Numbered from the stretch's first letter, positions 26,807 through 36,365 are shown. The stretch: 64,000 nt of DNA from an uncultured Pseudomonadota bacterium (GCA_937885575.1 CALABO010000017.1:7285-71284); one strand, 5' to 3'. The notes: a model not told the origin generated them from the sequence alone. Program-made: numbers and translations.

Positions 26807-27970
26807 ATGTGTAGGGGTTGGGCTATTTTTATTTTTTTAGTGTTTGCCGACGCTGGTTACGCTGGTCAAAAAGAAGCCGATGAATGTTTTAATACTTGTA
26901 TAAAGAACAAAGGTCAAAGTGTATACGGACGTTCCGATGGTCGTAATTTTGCGGTAACCGGTGTTGACATGAAATGGTGTTTGATCGATTGTTCTAAAAA
27001 ACATCTGCATATGACGGTCGTTATACCGGACCCCAGTGTCATCGGGCATATTCCAACAAATAATCAAGATAATAACCAACAAAATGGTGGCTCAAACCAA
27101 AATTCAAATCCACCGCCTGTTGATATCCCAGAGGAAAATTTTTATGCACCCGCAATAGATTTGCCAGAAAAATGGTATGAGCAATGTGAATACGGTGAAG
27201 ATTATGCTACTGGTGGAGAAAATGCGCAGGTCCTTGAGAATATAACTTCTGATTCAGGGACAATAAAATGCGGAATTGCCGAAGTTGATTATCGGTGTTC
27301 TTCTTTTGGTGAAGTTGCGGAACATTTAACCGAAAACCCACCCGCGGATAATGGCGTAAACTGTTGGTGCCGTTTACGTGCTGGCGATAAAATAAAAAAG
27401 TGGGTATACAATTACACATACCAGATTTATGACGATGGCCGAAATGGATGTTCAAAGGGCGCAGCAAGCTTGTTCGAGGGTGGGGCTTGCCGGCAGCATT
27501 GTGCATCGTTAGTTAAAGCTGGCGATACATTCTGGTTGAAACGTTTGAATTATAATAACTTATCATCTTTAACAATTTTACCACATGGAACGCCCAGTAA
27601 TTGGAATAAAACATGTTATAATCCAAATGATTCACAGGATTGGGAATCTTGGTTTGGCCCCTGCGGAAATTACGCTGATAAGCAAAGTTTGTGTTTGCTG
27701 AAAGATGAAACCCCCGAACAATATGGTAAGCCAACAGATGAAAGTAGTCAGTGTTGGTTCCGACTAACAAAGGGTGATAAAGAAGGATTCTGGGTTAAGG
27801 GTAGTTTGTATACTAAAGATGAATCTCACCCGAATCTATCGGCTCGTAGTTGGTGTGTTACAAGTTGCCCATTTAGTTTTTCAAAATGGTTATACAACAG
27901 ACGCGGACAAATGGAATTTATTAGTAATGGACAGCCATACCTTATTATCACGTCAAGAAATGATTTATAA
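26807..27970 (+). CDS. Secreted cysteine-rich protein, 387 aa
   Basis: An N-terminal signal peptide (about 19 residues, ending in AGYA) is followed by a CFNTCIKNKG cysteine motif and an Asn/Gln-rich linker (about residues 85-105). The rest holds two related modules: CWCRLRAGDKIKKWVY (about residue 187) and CWFRLTKGDKEGFWVK (about 315) are aligned copies, each followed by cysteine pairs. It has no recognisable family. It belongs with the other secreted cysteine-rich proteins of this window. Only a weak TAGGG precedes the start, so the exact start is moderately certain. Confidence 0.65.
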   Translation: MCRGWAIFIFLVFADAGYAGQKEADECFNTCIKNKGQSVYGRSDGRNFAVTGVDMKWCLIDCSKKHLHMTVVIPDPSVIGHIPTNNQDNNQQNGGSNQNSNPPPVDIPEENFYAPAIDLPEKWYEQCEYGEDYATGGENAQVLENITSDSGTIKCGIAEVDYRCSSFGEVAEHLTENPPADNGVNCWCRLRAGDKIKKWVYNYTYQIYDDGRNGCSKGAASLFEGGACRQHCASLVKAGDTFWLKRLNYNNLSSLTILPHGTPSNWNKTCYNPNDSQDWESWFGPCGNYADKQSLCLLKDETPEQYGKPTDESSQCWFRLTKGDKEGFWVKGSLYTKDESHPNLSARSWCVTSCPFSFSKWLYNRRGQMEFISNGQPYLIITSRNDL

Positions 27971-27971
27971 C

Positions 27972-27994
27972 AAACGGGCGCAGATGCGCCCGTT
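27972..27994 (+). terminator. Terminator after the 387-aa gene, with CACTAA array
   Basis: AAACGGGCGCA-GA-TGCGCCCGTTT forms a perfect stem directly after the stop codon. From 27995 to 28024 a CACTAACCACTTACACTAACAC array follows, up to the parC stop codon on the other strand. Confidence 0.85.
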
Positions 27995-28023
27995 TCACTA
28001 ACCACTTACACTAACACTAATCA

Positions 28024-30255
28024 CTACCGTCCAAACTTCCCACTTCTTGGGAATCCGACGGGGATGGTGCGACCCTGGGTCGCGCGTTTGCCAACCCACG
28101 GTTTCCAATCGTCAAGTTTTGTTGTCCCACGACCCGTTGTCCAACCAAATCCGTCCGCCGCATCAAAGAACATCACATCCAAAACATATGTCCGTTCGGC
28201 GTTGTATTTTTGTAAAATCACACCCTTGCCACGAACCATTTCCGGAATTTCGGATGCCGCAAAAATCAAAATCTTGTCATTTGACCCGGACATTGCAACC
28301 GTGTCGCCCGTGACCCGAACACAGAACGTTGCGGGATTTGCATCTTCAACATTCATAACCTGTTTCCCGGTGCGTGTTTGCGCCAAACAGTTTTCGCCGG
28401 CAATGATAAACCCGTTTCCATGCCGCGACACCAACAAATATTTCGCCGATGCATCCAAAACGAACGCGCTTACAATCGCCTCTTCGGCGCCAATATCAAC
28501 CATCATACGCACCGATTCACCAAACCCGCGCGCCGATGGCAAATCATTTGCAGCGATTGTGAACATACGGCCCGATGCGCCGAACAGATTTATTTTATCG
28601 GTGGACATCGCATGGAACGCAAATTGCAGTTCGTCGCCCTCTTTGAATTTCAAATCCAGTGCGTTCAAGTCCATATGCCCCCGCGCGGCGCGAATCCAAC
28701 CCATCGTTGAAAGAATAACGGTCAACGGTTCTTTTTCGATAAAATCTTCGGCGTTCACGGTGATTTCCTCGGTCTGGGCCGCCCAAGTCGTGCGCCGCCG
28801 CCCCAGCGCGGTCTTTTTATCGTATTGCTTTTTAATATCCGCGAACCAGGCCTTTATCTGATTGTTCTGAATTTCTTCATCTTGCAACAGTGCAACCAAT
28901 TGTTCGCGTTCTGCGCGCAACTCTTTATCTTCGCGGCGAATTTCCATTTCTTCCAATTTGCGCAATGCGCGCAGGCGAGTATTCAAAATTGCCTCTACCT
29001 GAACATCAGTCAATTTGAATTCCGCCATCAACACGGCCTTTGGGTCATCTTCGGTCCGGATAATTTCAATCACGCGGTCAAGGTTCAGATAGACGATCAG
29101 CAACCCGCCCAAAATCTCAAGCCGCCGGTCAATATTGGCAAGCCGCCACCGCGACCGCCGACAAAGAACATTTTTTTGATGCCGGACGAATTCGGTCAGC
29201 ACGTCGCGAATCCCCATCACACGCGGCGCGCCATTGGAATCAATAACATTAAAATTCATATTAAACCGATATTCCAAATCGGTCAGGGCGAACAAATGTG
29301 CCATCATTTTATCCGCGGGGACATTACGACTTTTGGGTGTGATGACAATGCGAACATCGGTTGTCGATTCATCAACAATATCGTCAATCAACGGCAATTT
29401 TTTCGCATCAATCATTTCGCCGATTTGTTCGACCAACTTGGACTTTATAATTCCATACGGGATTTCGGTAATTACAACCTGATACCCGCCGCGGTCAAGT
29501 TCTTCGATTTCATATCGCGCACGAATACGGAACGCACCCTTGCCGGTTTCATAGTTTTTAACAATCGTATCAAAATCATCAATTAAAACACCGCCCGTTG
29601 GAAAATCTGGCCCAATCATTTTCTTGCATATCTGTGCGGTCGTGGATTCCGGTTTGTCGACCATAAGGGTCAATGCATCGCAAACCTCCGCCACGTTATG
29701 GGTTGGAATATTTGTTGCCATACCGACCGCGATGCCCATACCACCGTTCGCAAGCAAGTTCGGAAATGCCCCCGGCATAACCACCGGTTCAACCGTCGTT
29801 CCATCAAAGTTCGGCATCATATCGACACTATCTTCGTCAATGCCGTCCATAATCAGCATTGCCGCTTCGGTCATTTTCGATTCAGTGTAACGATATGCCG
29901 CCTGGGGGTCGCCGTCGATATTTCCAAAATTCCCCTGGCCGTCAATCAGTGGATATCGCACGGAAAAATCCTGGGCAAGTCGCACCATTGCGTCATACAC
30001 GGACGAATCGCCATGCGGGTGATAGTGCCCAAGCACATCGCCAACCACCGTCGCACACTTGCGAAACGCCGCCGCGGGCGATAACTTTTGCCGCAACATA
30101 GAATACAAAATGCGCCGGTGCACGGGCTTTAACCCATCGCGCACATCGGGCAGGGCGCGCGACACAATCGTACTAACCGCGTACGACAAATACCGCGTGG
30201 AAAGCGCGTCCGCCAATTGTTGTGAATCAATTCTTTCGACAATTTCTTTACTCAT
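28024..30255 (-). CDS. parC: DNA topoisomerase IV subunit A
   Basis: The A subunit of topoisomerase IV, which separates linked daughter chromosomes. The catalytic tyrosine is Y123 in AAYRYTE, and the quinolone-resistance region is HGDSSVYDAM near residues 81-90. Length (743 aa from the ATG at 30255) and the short C-terminal domain fit ParC rather than GyrA. I chose MSKEIVERID as the start because the upstream codons are AT-rich and off-pattern. It is downstream of zapA on the same strand; the convergent neighbour ends in a terminator. parE is not in the window. Confidence 0.93.
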   Translation of the reverse strand: MSKEIVERIDSQQLADALSTRYLSYAVSTIVSRALPDVRDGLKPVHRRILYSMLRQKLSPAAAFRKCATVVGDVLGHYHPHGDSSVYDAMVRLAQDFSVRYPLIDGQGNFGNIDGDPQAAYRYTESKMTEAAMLIMDGIDEDSVDMMPNFDGTTVEPVVMPGAFPNLLANGGMGIAVGMATNIPTHNVAEVCDALTLMVDKPESTTAQICKKMIGPDFPTGGVLIDDFDTIVKNYETGKGAFRIRARYEIEELDRGGYQVVITEIPYGIIKSKLVEQIGEMIDAKKLPLIDDIVDESTTDVRIVITPKSRNVPADKMMAHLFALTDLEYRFNMNFNVIDSNGAPRVMGIRDVLTEFVRHQKNVLCRRSRWRLANIDRRLEILGGLLIVYLNLDRVIEIIRTEDDPKAVLMAEFKLTDVQVEAILNTRLRALRKLEEMEIRREDKELRAEREQLVALLQDEEIQNNQIKAWFADIKKQYDKKTALGRRRTTWAAQTEEITVNAEDFIEKEPLTVILSTMGWIRAARGHMDLNALDLKFKEGDELQFAFHAMSTDKINLFGASGRMFTIAANDLPSARGFGESVRMMVDIGAEEAIVSAFVLDASAKYLLVSRHGNGFIIAGENCLAQTRTGKQVMNVEDANPATFCVRVTGDTVAMSGSNDKILIFAASEIPEMVRGKGVILQKYNAERTYVLDVMFFDAADGFGWTTGRGTTKLDDWKPWVGKRATQGRTIPVGFPRSGKFGR

Positions 30256-30308
30256 AACGACATAAAACATAGAACATTTAGAAAAAAATAACAACCAAAA
30301 AACACGAA

Positions 30309-30587
30309 TTATTCCGCAATCTTGTTTTTAATTTCGCGGATGCGGGCCAAAATTTCACGCAGGTCGGCATCGGTCACAGATGGTGCGGGTTTATTGCGCA
30401 ATTCATCCGCCAAAACAATGCAAACGGTGGCAAGTAACGAACTTTCCGGCAAAGGTCCAATTTTATCCAAAATTTGTCGTGCACGCGCATCCACCATTTG
30501 CCCCAGTTCCACCAGGCGCCCTTCCTGTCCATCTTCACAGCCCATAGGATAGTTTTTATTCACAATCGGGATTGAAACGACACTCAT
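30309..30587 (-). CDS. zapA: Cell division protein ZapA
   Basis: A 92-residue ZapA-family protein that bundles FtsZ filaments at mid-cell. SIPIVNKNYPMGCEDGQEGRL at the N-terminus and the helical C-terminal half are characteristic. Its start overlaps the stop of the upstream coiled-coil gene by four bases (ATGA). 6S RNA often follows zapA in bacteria, but only 53 bases separate zapA from parC here, so there is no room for it. Confidence 0.92.
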   Translation of the reverse strand: MSVVSIPIVNKNYPMGCEDGQEGRLVELGQMVDARARQILDKIGPLPESSLLATVCIVLADELRNKPAPSVTDADLREILARIREIKNKIAE

Positions 30588-30793
30588 TTCAGCCCCCCAA
30601 GAATACCAAGTGACTGGTCAATAAGTTCGGTCGCGCGTGCATTTTTTGCACGCAGGTTTCGTACCTGCTGGGTCAAAATTGCAACCTCTAAATCGGTTTG
30701 TTTGCCAGCATTAACCGCCGTCGCCCGCAGGTGCGCAACCCCGTCTTCAAGTTTTGATAGTTCCTGAAAAATTTGTTCCCTTATGTCCGACAT
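30584..30793 (-). CDS. Small coiled-coil protein upstream of zapA
   Basis: A 69-residue, almost entirely helical protein with heptad spacing of Leu, Val and Ala (EQIFQELSKLEDGVAHLRA ... LTQQVRNLRAK). Its place directly before zapA, with ATGA overlap, matches the small coiled-coil genes next to zapA in many alphaproteobacteria. A ZapB-like role in division is inference from position and structure. Confidence 0.75.
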   Translation of the reverse strand: MSDIREQIFQELSKLEDGVAHLRATAVNAGKQTDLEVAILTQQVRNLRAKNARATELIDQSLGILGGLK

Positions 30794-30841
30794 ATTGTCA
30801 TTTTAAGACATTTTTTATATGCGTTCAACCCTAAAATGTGA

Positions 30842-30847
30842 TATAAT
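30842..30847 (+). promoter_or_regulatory. Extended -10 promoter of the 31-33 kb operon
   Basis: TGTGATATAAT contains TATAAT with the TGN extension and no convincing -35 box. The same extended -10 string occurs before the nucleoside phosphorylase gene at 45349-45354. Confidence 0.55.
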
Positions 30848-30885
30848 CGTCGTGACAAGATTTCTAAAATGCGATGGTGGTGCAA

Positions 30886-31728
30886 ATGAAAAAAAAGATT
30901 ATTTATATTTCCGGGGCGGATTCCTTTAACCCCGGCGAAGTCCGGGCCGCGTTTGAAGAGGTTCGGTCCACACTGGGCCTGGACACTGATACGGTTTTGT
31001 TCGGCGTCCCGGTGGACGATTTGATTGCGGTGGAAACCGCGCCGGTTGTCGCCGATTCGGTTGATATGCCTGCACCGGAAATAATTGAAGAACCCGTGGC
31101 CAAACCCAAGAAAACCGCAAAGGCAAAGAAAGAAAAGCCGGTCCAAAAAATAATAGAGGAACCGGTCGCCGAAAACCCGGCCGCCGCACCCGTGGTTCCG
31201 ATTCTGTCGGTTTTGGGTGGCGATGAAACCGCGCCGGTCGCGGAAACATCCGTCCAAGAAGTGGTCGCCGAAACCGTCACCGTTGAAACCGATGAAATGC
31301 CGGAATTTGACGATGTTGCCGATATCGATGAAATGCTGCAAGACGATGTACCGGACGCGCCGCGTGAAAAAACACTCGAAGAATTGTTGGAAACGATGAC
31401 GCCATTGCGTGAAGATACGCATCCGGACGCGGAACCGGTCATCGAACCAACGGAACCCGTTGCCCAAAACGAATCTTTGGACGATGCGGATGCAACACTT
31501 GCAAGTTTGGCAACCGAATTCGTTGATGTCCAAGATAAAATGCCAACATTTAGAAAAAGTCCTGAACGTGGGAAAATCAGCAAGTTAAAAAGTATATTGC
31601 CGTTCAAAAAAAAGAAACATGAAGATACGGGTATCATGGGCGACCTTTTTGGTTGGGCTGGTGTCGCCGCAAATGATGAAGATTTTTCCATACCGGGATT
31701 CTTTACGAATGTCGCATCGAAAAAATAA
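30886..31728 (+). CDS. Acidic low-complexity protein, 280 aa
   Basis: I start at the ATG at 30886, which has GGTGG just upstream; an in-frame ATG at 30874 is the alternative. After a short beta-like N-terminus (KKKIIYISGADSF) the protein is dominated by Glu, Pro, Val, Ala and Thr with KPKK patches, and is likely disordered. A basic cluster (SILPFKKKKHED) sits near residue 235. No family is recognised. It is the first gene of a tight three-gene operon with two membrane proteins (6- and 12-base gaps), so it may be a cytoplasmic regulator or scaffold for them. Confidence 0.6.
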   Translation: MKKKIIYISGADSFNPGEVRAAFEEVRSTLGLDTDTVLFGVPVDDLIAVETAPVVADSVDMPAPEIIEEPVAKPKKTAKAKKEKPVQKIIEEPVAENPAAAPVVPILSVLGGDETAPVAETSVQEVVAETVTVETDEMPEFDDVADIDEMLQDDVPDAPREKTLEELLETMTPLREDTHPDAEPVIEPTEPVAQNESLDDADATLASLATEFVDVQDKMPTFRKSPERGKISKLKSILPFKKKKHEDTGIMGDLFGWAGVAANDEDFSIPGFFTNVASKK

Positions 31729-31734
31729 AAGACA

Positions 31735-32772
31735 ATGAATAACATTGACACCATCAGAAAAATGTTGGAAAACGTGGGTCTGCACGTGCGTGGTGTTGAT
31801 GCGAATTTTATCTATATCGAAGATCCGGCGTGTATATTGCGCGGTTTTGAAAATTTCCTTTATTACGCGTGGATGGTTTTGGGATTGTTTACCGCGGGCC
31901 TGATTATCGGTTGGGGCATATCGATGATACGCGGTGCAAAAAATGATATCAAAGAAAATTTTAAAACACTGGTTTTAATCTTTGGAATTTTGACCGCGGT
32001 GTGGCCGATTTTAAATGTTATTTATGGTGGCGACCTTTTGGGCATGGGGTGCAAGACAACACGGATTTCAGTGTCCGGCGTGAATGAAATCTTGGCGGCG
32101 CGGGTGCGTGCCCATGGCACAGATTCTATGCTTTACGAAGATATCGATATATACGATTCGGGAACCGGCGCAATGCCAAAGTATGAAATGCCTGAATTGG
32201 AAGAATTCCCGGATTTGTCTGATTTAATGAATTGGACACCTGATGGAACAATCGGTGGCGGAATAAATGGCACGTCAAGTGTTCCAACAAATATTCCGCC
32301 GATATCAACCGGTGGTCGCACAGCGGTTGCCGCGGTCAATTCAAATGTTGGTGAAATAACCTATACCGCGGCGAACGGGGCGCGGTATACGCATATCGGG
32401 GGCAGTTTGACATGGCGTGCAAACAACCCGGGTGCACTGCGTAATTCAGATTTTACGCGGCGTATGGGCGCGATTGGTGTGACACTAAACGGTTTTGCAA
32501 TTTTCCCAAATGCGGAGATCGGACGCCGGGCAAATGTCGCGTTACTAAAAACCGATAAATATCAAAATAAAACCCTGGCCCAGGCGATACAGGTTTATGC
32601 GCCATCATCGGACGGAAATAATCCCGCGTCTTACGCGGCGCGCCTTGCGCGGGCAATGGGCGTTAACACAAATACATACCTGCGCGATATGTCGGACATA
32701 CAGTTGGAACGCATGGCCGAAGGTATTCGCCGAATCGAAGGTTGGCGCGAAGGCAGCGTTCGAAATAATTAA
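31735..32772 (+). CDS. Membrane protein with C-terminal NNPG-type domain, 345 aa
   Basis: Two membrane helices (about residues 40-64 and 75-97) are followed by a Pro/Gly/Thr-rich linker. The C-terminal domain (about 220-345) contains RANNPGALRN, then GFAIFPNAEIGRRA and TLAQAIQVYAP. That pattern occurs in proteins linked to peptidoglycan or to secretion and tail machineries. The topology is consistent with a periplasmic C-terminus working on or near the cell wall. Function is inference. It is the middle gene of a three-gene operon. Confidence 0.6.
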   Translation: MNNIDTIRKMLENVGLHVRGVDANFIYIEDPACILRGFENFLYYAWMVLGLFTAGLIIGWGISMIRGAKNDIKENFKTLVLIFGILTAVWPILNVIYGGDLLGMGCKTTRISVSGVNEILAARVRAHGTDSMLYEDIDIYDSGTGAMPKYEMPELEEFPDLSDLMNWTPDGTIGGGINGTSSVPTNIPPISTGGRTAVAAVNSNVGEITYTAANGARYTHIGGSLTWRANNPGALRNSDFTRRMGAIGVTLNGFAIFPNAEIGRRANVALLKTDKYQNKTLAQAIQVYAPSSDGNNPASYAARLARAMGVNTNTYLRDMSDIQLERMAEGIRRIEGWREGSVRNN

Positions 32773-32784
32773 AAAGGAAACACA

Positions 32785-33378
32785 ATGGAAAAAAATAACG
32801 GTTGGATAAAAATCATTATAATTGTTGCATTGGTTGCGATTGGTGTCCTGGTTTTTTATAAATTTAGTGAACCGCACACAGAAACCGCATCAATTGATAT
32901 AGAAAAACAAATTGTTGAAACCACCGGTGGCGCGGACTTTACCGATGGATTGGAAAATCCAACATCGGTGCGTAACTTTCAGCCCGATGAATTTGGCGCG
33001 GGCGTTGTCGAAGTTGCAACATTTTCTTATGACATTGACGGTGATGGTCGCCCGGATAAAATTTCGCGCGCACGTCGTGAAACCGGAACAGCACACTTTC
33101 AATATATATATCGGGTTGAATTAAACGACGGTGAAAAATTGATAAACATAACACCAAAAAATTTCTTTACCGTCGAAGGTGCGGAATGTGCGCATCAAAA
33201 AATTCAGTTTTCTTTTAAACCCGATTTTTCAATAGTAAAAATTTCAAGGCCTATGGGCGAAGATTGGAATACACCGACACAATCAACCAAAACGGTTTAT
33301 ACACTTTGGAATAATAATTTACATATTGCAGAAAGTTCGGAATACAAAACCGTGTGTGATGTCGCGGAATTATTTTAA
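32785..33378 (+). CDS. Membrane-anchored hypothetical protein, 197 aa
   Basis: An N-terminal membrane anchor (about residues 7-26) is followed by an extracytoplasmic domain. DIDGDGRPDKI near residue 80 looks like a calcium-binding loop of the EF-hand/dockerin or FG-GAP kind. AAAAGGA precedes the ATG. The last nine bases overlap the end of radC on the other strand. It is the third gene of the operon with the NNPG-domain protein. No family is recognised. Confidence 0.6.
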   Translation: MEKNNGWIKIIIIVALVAIGVLVFYKFSEPHTETASIDIEKQIVETTGGADFTDGLENPTSVRNFQPDEFGAGVVEVATFSYDIDGDGRPDKISRARRETGTAHFQYIYRVELNDGEKLINITPKNFFTVEGAECAHQKIQFSFKPDFSIVKISRPMGEDWNTPTQSTKTVYTLWNNNLHIAESSEYKTVCDVAELF

Positions 33379-34056
33379 CCAATGTTGATCTTTCATCGAA
33401 TACACAACACCGCCAGATACGACAAAGTGGTCGTAAAATTGTATGCGCACATTTAATAACGCATTTTTTAATTGTTCGGTAATTGCAATATCTTCGTTTG
33501 AAAATCCCAAACCAGGAATAGGGTGATTATGAATAAGTGAGACAAACTTTGCATCCATGCTAAGTGCATTTTTAACAATTTCTTTGTCATATAAAACCGT
33601 GCAGTCAACCGTGCCGTTGCTGTGCTTTTCGTCCTTTAACAGGTGCAAATTATTATCCAAATACAAAACATGCATTTCTTCGGTTGACCGTCCACCAAGC
33701 ATAAGTCGGACATAATTATCAAATTGTTCTCTGTTATGCAAAATCGGTTTTTCTTCTGCCTCGGACCTGTATCCATCAATAATGATTTGTTGCATTGCCT
33801 TGATAAAAATTGCGGTGTTATGTCCAAGACCCGGAATTTTTTCAAGTTCTTCAATCGGCGCGCAAAGAATCGGAAATGTTCCACCGAATTTTTTATACAG
33901 CATTCGCGCGATTGGCCGAACATCCTTGCGCGGAATTGCATAACTTAAAACCAATTCCATAATTTCATATTTTGCGAGTTCGCCGTCCAAAAATTTTTGA
34001 CGCAATCTGTCGCGGTGACCGGCACGCAAAGATAATTCCAACGATTTGTCTTTCAT
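33370..34056 (-). CDS. radC: RadC family JAMM-domain protein
   Basis: A 228-residue RadC protein. A helix-hairpin-helix-like N-terminal part (LEKIPGLGHNTA near residue 80) precedes a JAMM/MPN metalloprotease-like domain with LIHNHPIPGLGFSNED near residues 168-183. The usual motif is HxHPxGxxxPSxxD; here PS is replaced by FSN. The precise role of RadC proteins is unsettled. The start overlaps the map stop (ATGA), making it the last gene of the lptE-holA-map-radC unit. Confidence 0.85.
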   Translation of the reverse strand: MKDKSLELSLRAGHRDRLRQKFLDGELAKYEIMELVLSYAIPRKDVRPIARMLYKKFGGTFPILCAPIEELEKIPGLGHNTAIFIKAMQQIIIDGYRSEAEEKPILHNREQFDNYVRLMLGGRSTEEMHVLYLDNNLHLLKDEKHSNGTVDCTVLYDKEIVKNALSMDAKFVSLIHNHPIPGLGFSNEDIAITEQLKNALLNVRIQFYDHFVVSGGVVYSMKDQHWLK

Positions 34057-34820
34057 GAGTTTATCATTTTTTCCGTAAAGATTATAACGCCGTCTTCGGT
34101 AATCCCAAGTGTGTGTTCCCACTGTGCCGAAAGACCACCATCAACCGTGCGCGCCGTCCAACCATCCGCATCAATTTTGCATTCGGGTCGTCCCGTGTTT
34201 ATCATCGGTTCAATCGTGAAAACCAATCCCGGCACCATTTTCACGCGGTCCCACATTTTATCATAGAAATGAAAAATTTGCGGATCGTCATGCATAACCT
34301 TGCCAATACCATGCCCAACAAAATCGCGCGATATTGAAAATCCATGTGGTTTAACAACGGCCTCGATAGTTTTACCAATTTCCGAAAGTGGCACGCCCGG
34401 CGCACATACCGCAATCGCGGCATTCAGCGCGTCTTGGCATGTTTGCACCAATTCGCGCGCCTTATCTGATACTTTTCCAATCATAAACATACGCGACGCG
34501 TCGCCATGAAACCCCTTATACTCTGCGGTTAAATCAACATTTACAATATCACCATCACGCAGAATAACATCGTCACTCGGTATCCCATGCACGATAACAT
34601 CGTTGACCGAAGTGCAAATACTTTTCGGATACCCTTGGTACCCAAGGTCCGACGACCGCGCGCCATTTTCGCGCAAAAATTCCGCAACCAATCGGTCGAT
34701 TTCGCCGGTTGAAATTCCGGCCTTGATGTGCGGTGTGATATAATCAAAACAACGCGCGACCAAATCACCCACCATGCGCAATCTTTTGAAATCCTTTGGG
34801 GCATATACAGATGATAACAT
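34053..34820 (-). CDS. map: Methionine aminopeptidase, type I
   Basis: Removes the initiator methionine from new proteins. The five metal ligands are visible: aspartates in VNVDLT and HGDASRMF, histidine in GHGIGKVMHDDP, and glutamates in TIEPMI and QWEHT. The length of 255 aa is normal for the simple type I form. It begins two bases after the holA stop and overlaps radC by four bases. Confidence 0.97.
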   Translation of the reverse strand: MLSSVYAPKDFKRLRMVGDLVARCFDYITPHIKAGISTGEIDRLVAEFLRENGARSSDLGYQGYPKSICTSVNDVIVHGIPSDDVILRDGDIVNVDLTAEYKGFHGDASRMFMIGKVSDKARELVQTCQDALNAAIAVCAPGVPLSEIGKTIEAVVKPHGFSISRDFVGHGIGKVMHDDPQIFHFYDKMWDRVKMVPGLVFTIEPMINTGRPECKIDADGWTARTVDGGLSAQWEHTLGITEDGVIIFTEKMINS

Positions 34821-34822
34821 AA

Positions 34823-35812
34823 TCAGTTCCTTCGTTTAACAGACATTTTATAAGTTTTCAATACCAACTTTAACGCAAAATCGCGCAGCAAAATTTCCGC
34901 CGGCATTCCGGTTGTGCGCATTTGCGATTCAAGTTCGTTTAATCGAACCAAAACCGCGGTTATATCATCGCCCCGCCAAATCTTGGTGGCAAGGTTAAAT
35001 TTATCGGCAACCTTCCAAAAAAGTCGTGGCAATTGCCCATCAATCACCGCCGTCAGCAATGATTTGAAATGCCGGTCCAACATGCGCACCAACATATTCG
35101 GTTCTGCGTTATCATACAGCAACCGGTCAAGTGCGAGCATAGTTTGCTGAATATGCCCCGCGGTCAGTGAATACAAAAAATCATCAGTGTTCGCCGCGCC
35201 CGTATCAGGCAGGCATTTTTCGACATCTTCTAATTCAATTGTTTTTTTATCATCGACATAGATTGCGATTTTGCCCAAAAATCCACGCGTAATTCCGCGG
35301 TCGCCCCCAAGGTGCGATGTCATATAAACCATCGCGTCGGGCGAAATCTGTTTGATTCCGGCGTTATTAAACAATTCGTTACGAATAAGTGCTTCAAGTG
35401 TTTTTGCATCGTCACTATAACACGCGAGTGCGGCGATATTTGCGCCGCCTTCGAACAAAGTGCGAAGTGAACCGCCCGAACGCAAATCGCCCGCCGTGAC
35501 AATAACCATTGCGTCCAGTGATGGGTGTTCAACCAAATCTTTAATGATTTTTGCATCAGAATCACCGGCGTTTGAAATAATAACCATCTTGCGACCACCG
35601 AACATAGATGGTGTGCATGCTTCGGCAAACAATGAATCTTGCTTTTCCCGCAATTCATCAGAATCGAGTGCAAAAATATTATCTTTTTCAATTGATAAAA
35701 TATCAACCGATTTATCGCAAAGTTCATCCACAAGACCCGCGTCCGGCCCATAAATCAACACGCCACGAACGGTCATAATTCCCTTGGAAAAATCGGATTC
35801 CTTCCACTTCAT
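34823..35812 (-). CDS. holA: DNA polymerase III subunit delta
   Basis: The delta subunit opens the sliding clamp within the clamp loader. At 329 aa it has the expected size. GVLIYGPDAGLVDELCDKSV near residue 18 is the degenerate P-loop-like start, and the C-terminal RLNELESQMRTTG...LLRDFALKL helix is typical. Sequence conservation in this family is low, so the position directly after lptE (four-base overlap) is important support. Confidence 0.88.
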   Translation of the reverse strand: MKWKESDFSKGIMTVRGVLIYGPDAGLVDELCDKSVDILSIEKDNIFALDSDELREKQDSLFAEACTPSMFGGRKMVIISNAGDSDAKIIKDLVEHPSLDAMVIVTAGDLRSGGSLRTLFEGGANIAALACYSDDAKTLEALIRNELFNNAGIKQISPDAMVYMTSHLGGDRGITRGFLGKIAIYVDDKKTIELEDVEKCLPDTGAANTDDFLYSLTAGHIQQTMLALDRLLYDNAEPNMLVRMLDRHFKSLLTAVIDGQLPRLFWKVADKFNLATKIWRGDDITAVLVRLNELESQMRTTGMPAEILLRDFALKLVLKTYKMSVKRRN

Positions 35813-36282
35813 TTTTTCTTTGCCATTTCGCGTTCATGTTTTGAAACATCGGCAATTGCACGCGTTCCGATTTTATCGGCCAAAACCGTAATAGTATTTG
35901 CAACCGCATTGTTATACGATGCATTCGCCGCGACCAAGTATCGCACAAATGTGTATGATTCAGATGCAGATTCGGTTCCAGTGGAAATTGTTTCACCGTC
36001 CGCGGTCAGAACATAATTCGCGGTAAGTTTGATTTCTTGCCACGTTGCGGCGCCGGTTGGTTCCAACGCCTTGTATTTTGTTTGCGGGTTGTTCAATTTC
36101 ACGGTCAATTTATACGGCGCAGTGCTTTCCTTTTGCCCGCCGAATTTCGTATTCAATGCGTTGCGTAATTCAATGCCATTTATACCACTGATTACCGGGA
36201 CATAGATGTCCGTATTTGATTCAGAAAACATTGGCGTGAATCCGCAACCGCAAAGAAGGAATAAATAAAAAATTTTTTTCAT
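35809..36282 (-). CDS. lptE: LPS-assembly lipoprotein LptE-like
   Basis: From the ATG at 36282 (GGTGAAAGAT upstream) this is a 157-residue lipoprotein with a signal ending in FLLCGC. LptE acts with LptD to insert lipopolysaccharide in the outer membrane. The mature part, with a VKLNNPQTKYKAL strand and alternating Thr/Ala strands, fits the compact LptE fold. Its place immediately before holA is a standard proteobacterial arrangement. Assignment is mainly by context and topology. Confidence 0.78.
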   Translation of the reverse strand: MKKIFYLFLLCGCGFTPMFSESNTDIYVPVISGINGIELRNALNTKFGGQKESTAPYKLTVKLNNPQTKYKALEPTGAATWQEIKLTANYVLTADGETISTGTESASESYTFVRYLVAANASYNNAVANTITVLADKIGTRAIADVSKHEREMAKKK

Positions 36283-36365
36283 ATCTTTCACCAAATAAAA
36301 ATGATTTTTTTCTTGAAATTCATCCATATAATACTTAGAATTTTATTGAATCGCAAGGGGGAATG

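Noticed and set aside
28064..28861. A 265-aa plus-strand frame inside parC
   Set aside because: It is antisense to strongly conserved topoisomerase coding sequence and has no promoter or ribosome binding site.
30256..30308. 6S RNA expected downstream of zapA
   Set aside because: Only 53 bases separate zapA from parC, with no room for a 6S RNA.
30781..31754. Two long minus-strand frames (250 and 283 aa) opposite the acidic 280-aa gene
   Set aside because: They mirror the biased composition of the plus-strand gene (Glu/Val/Pro codons read backwards as Ser/Phe/Gly), and neither has a start signal.
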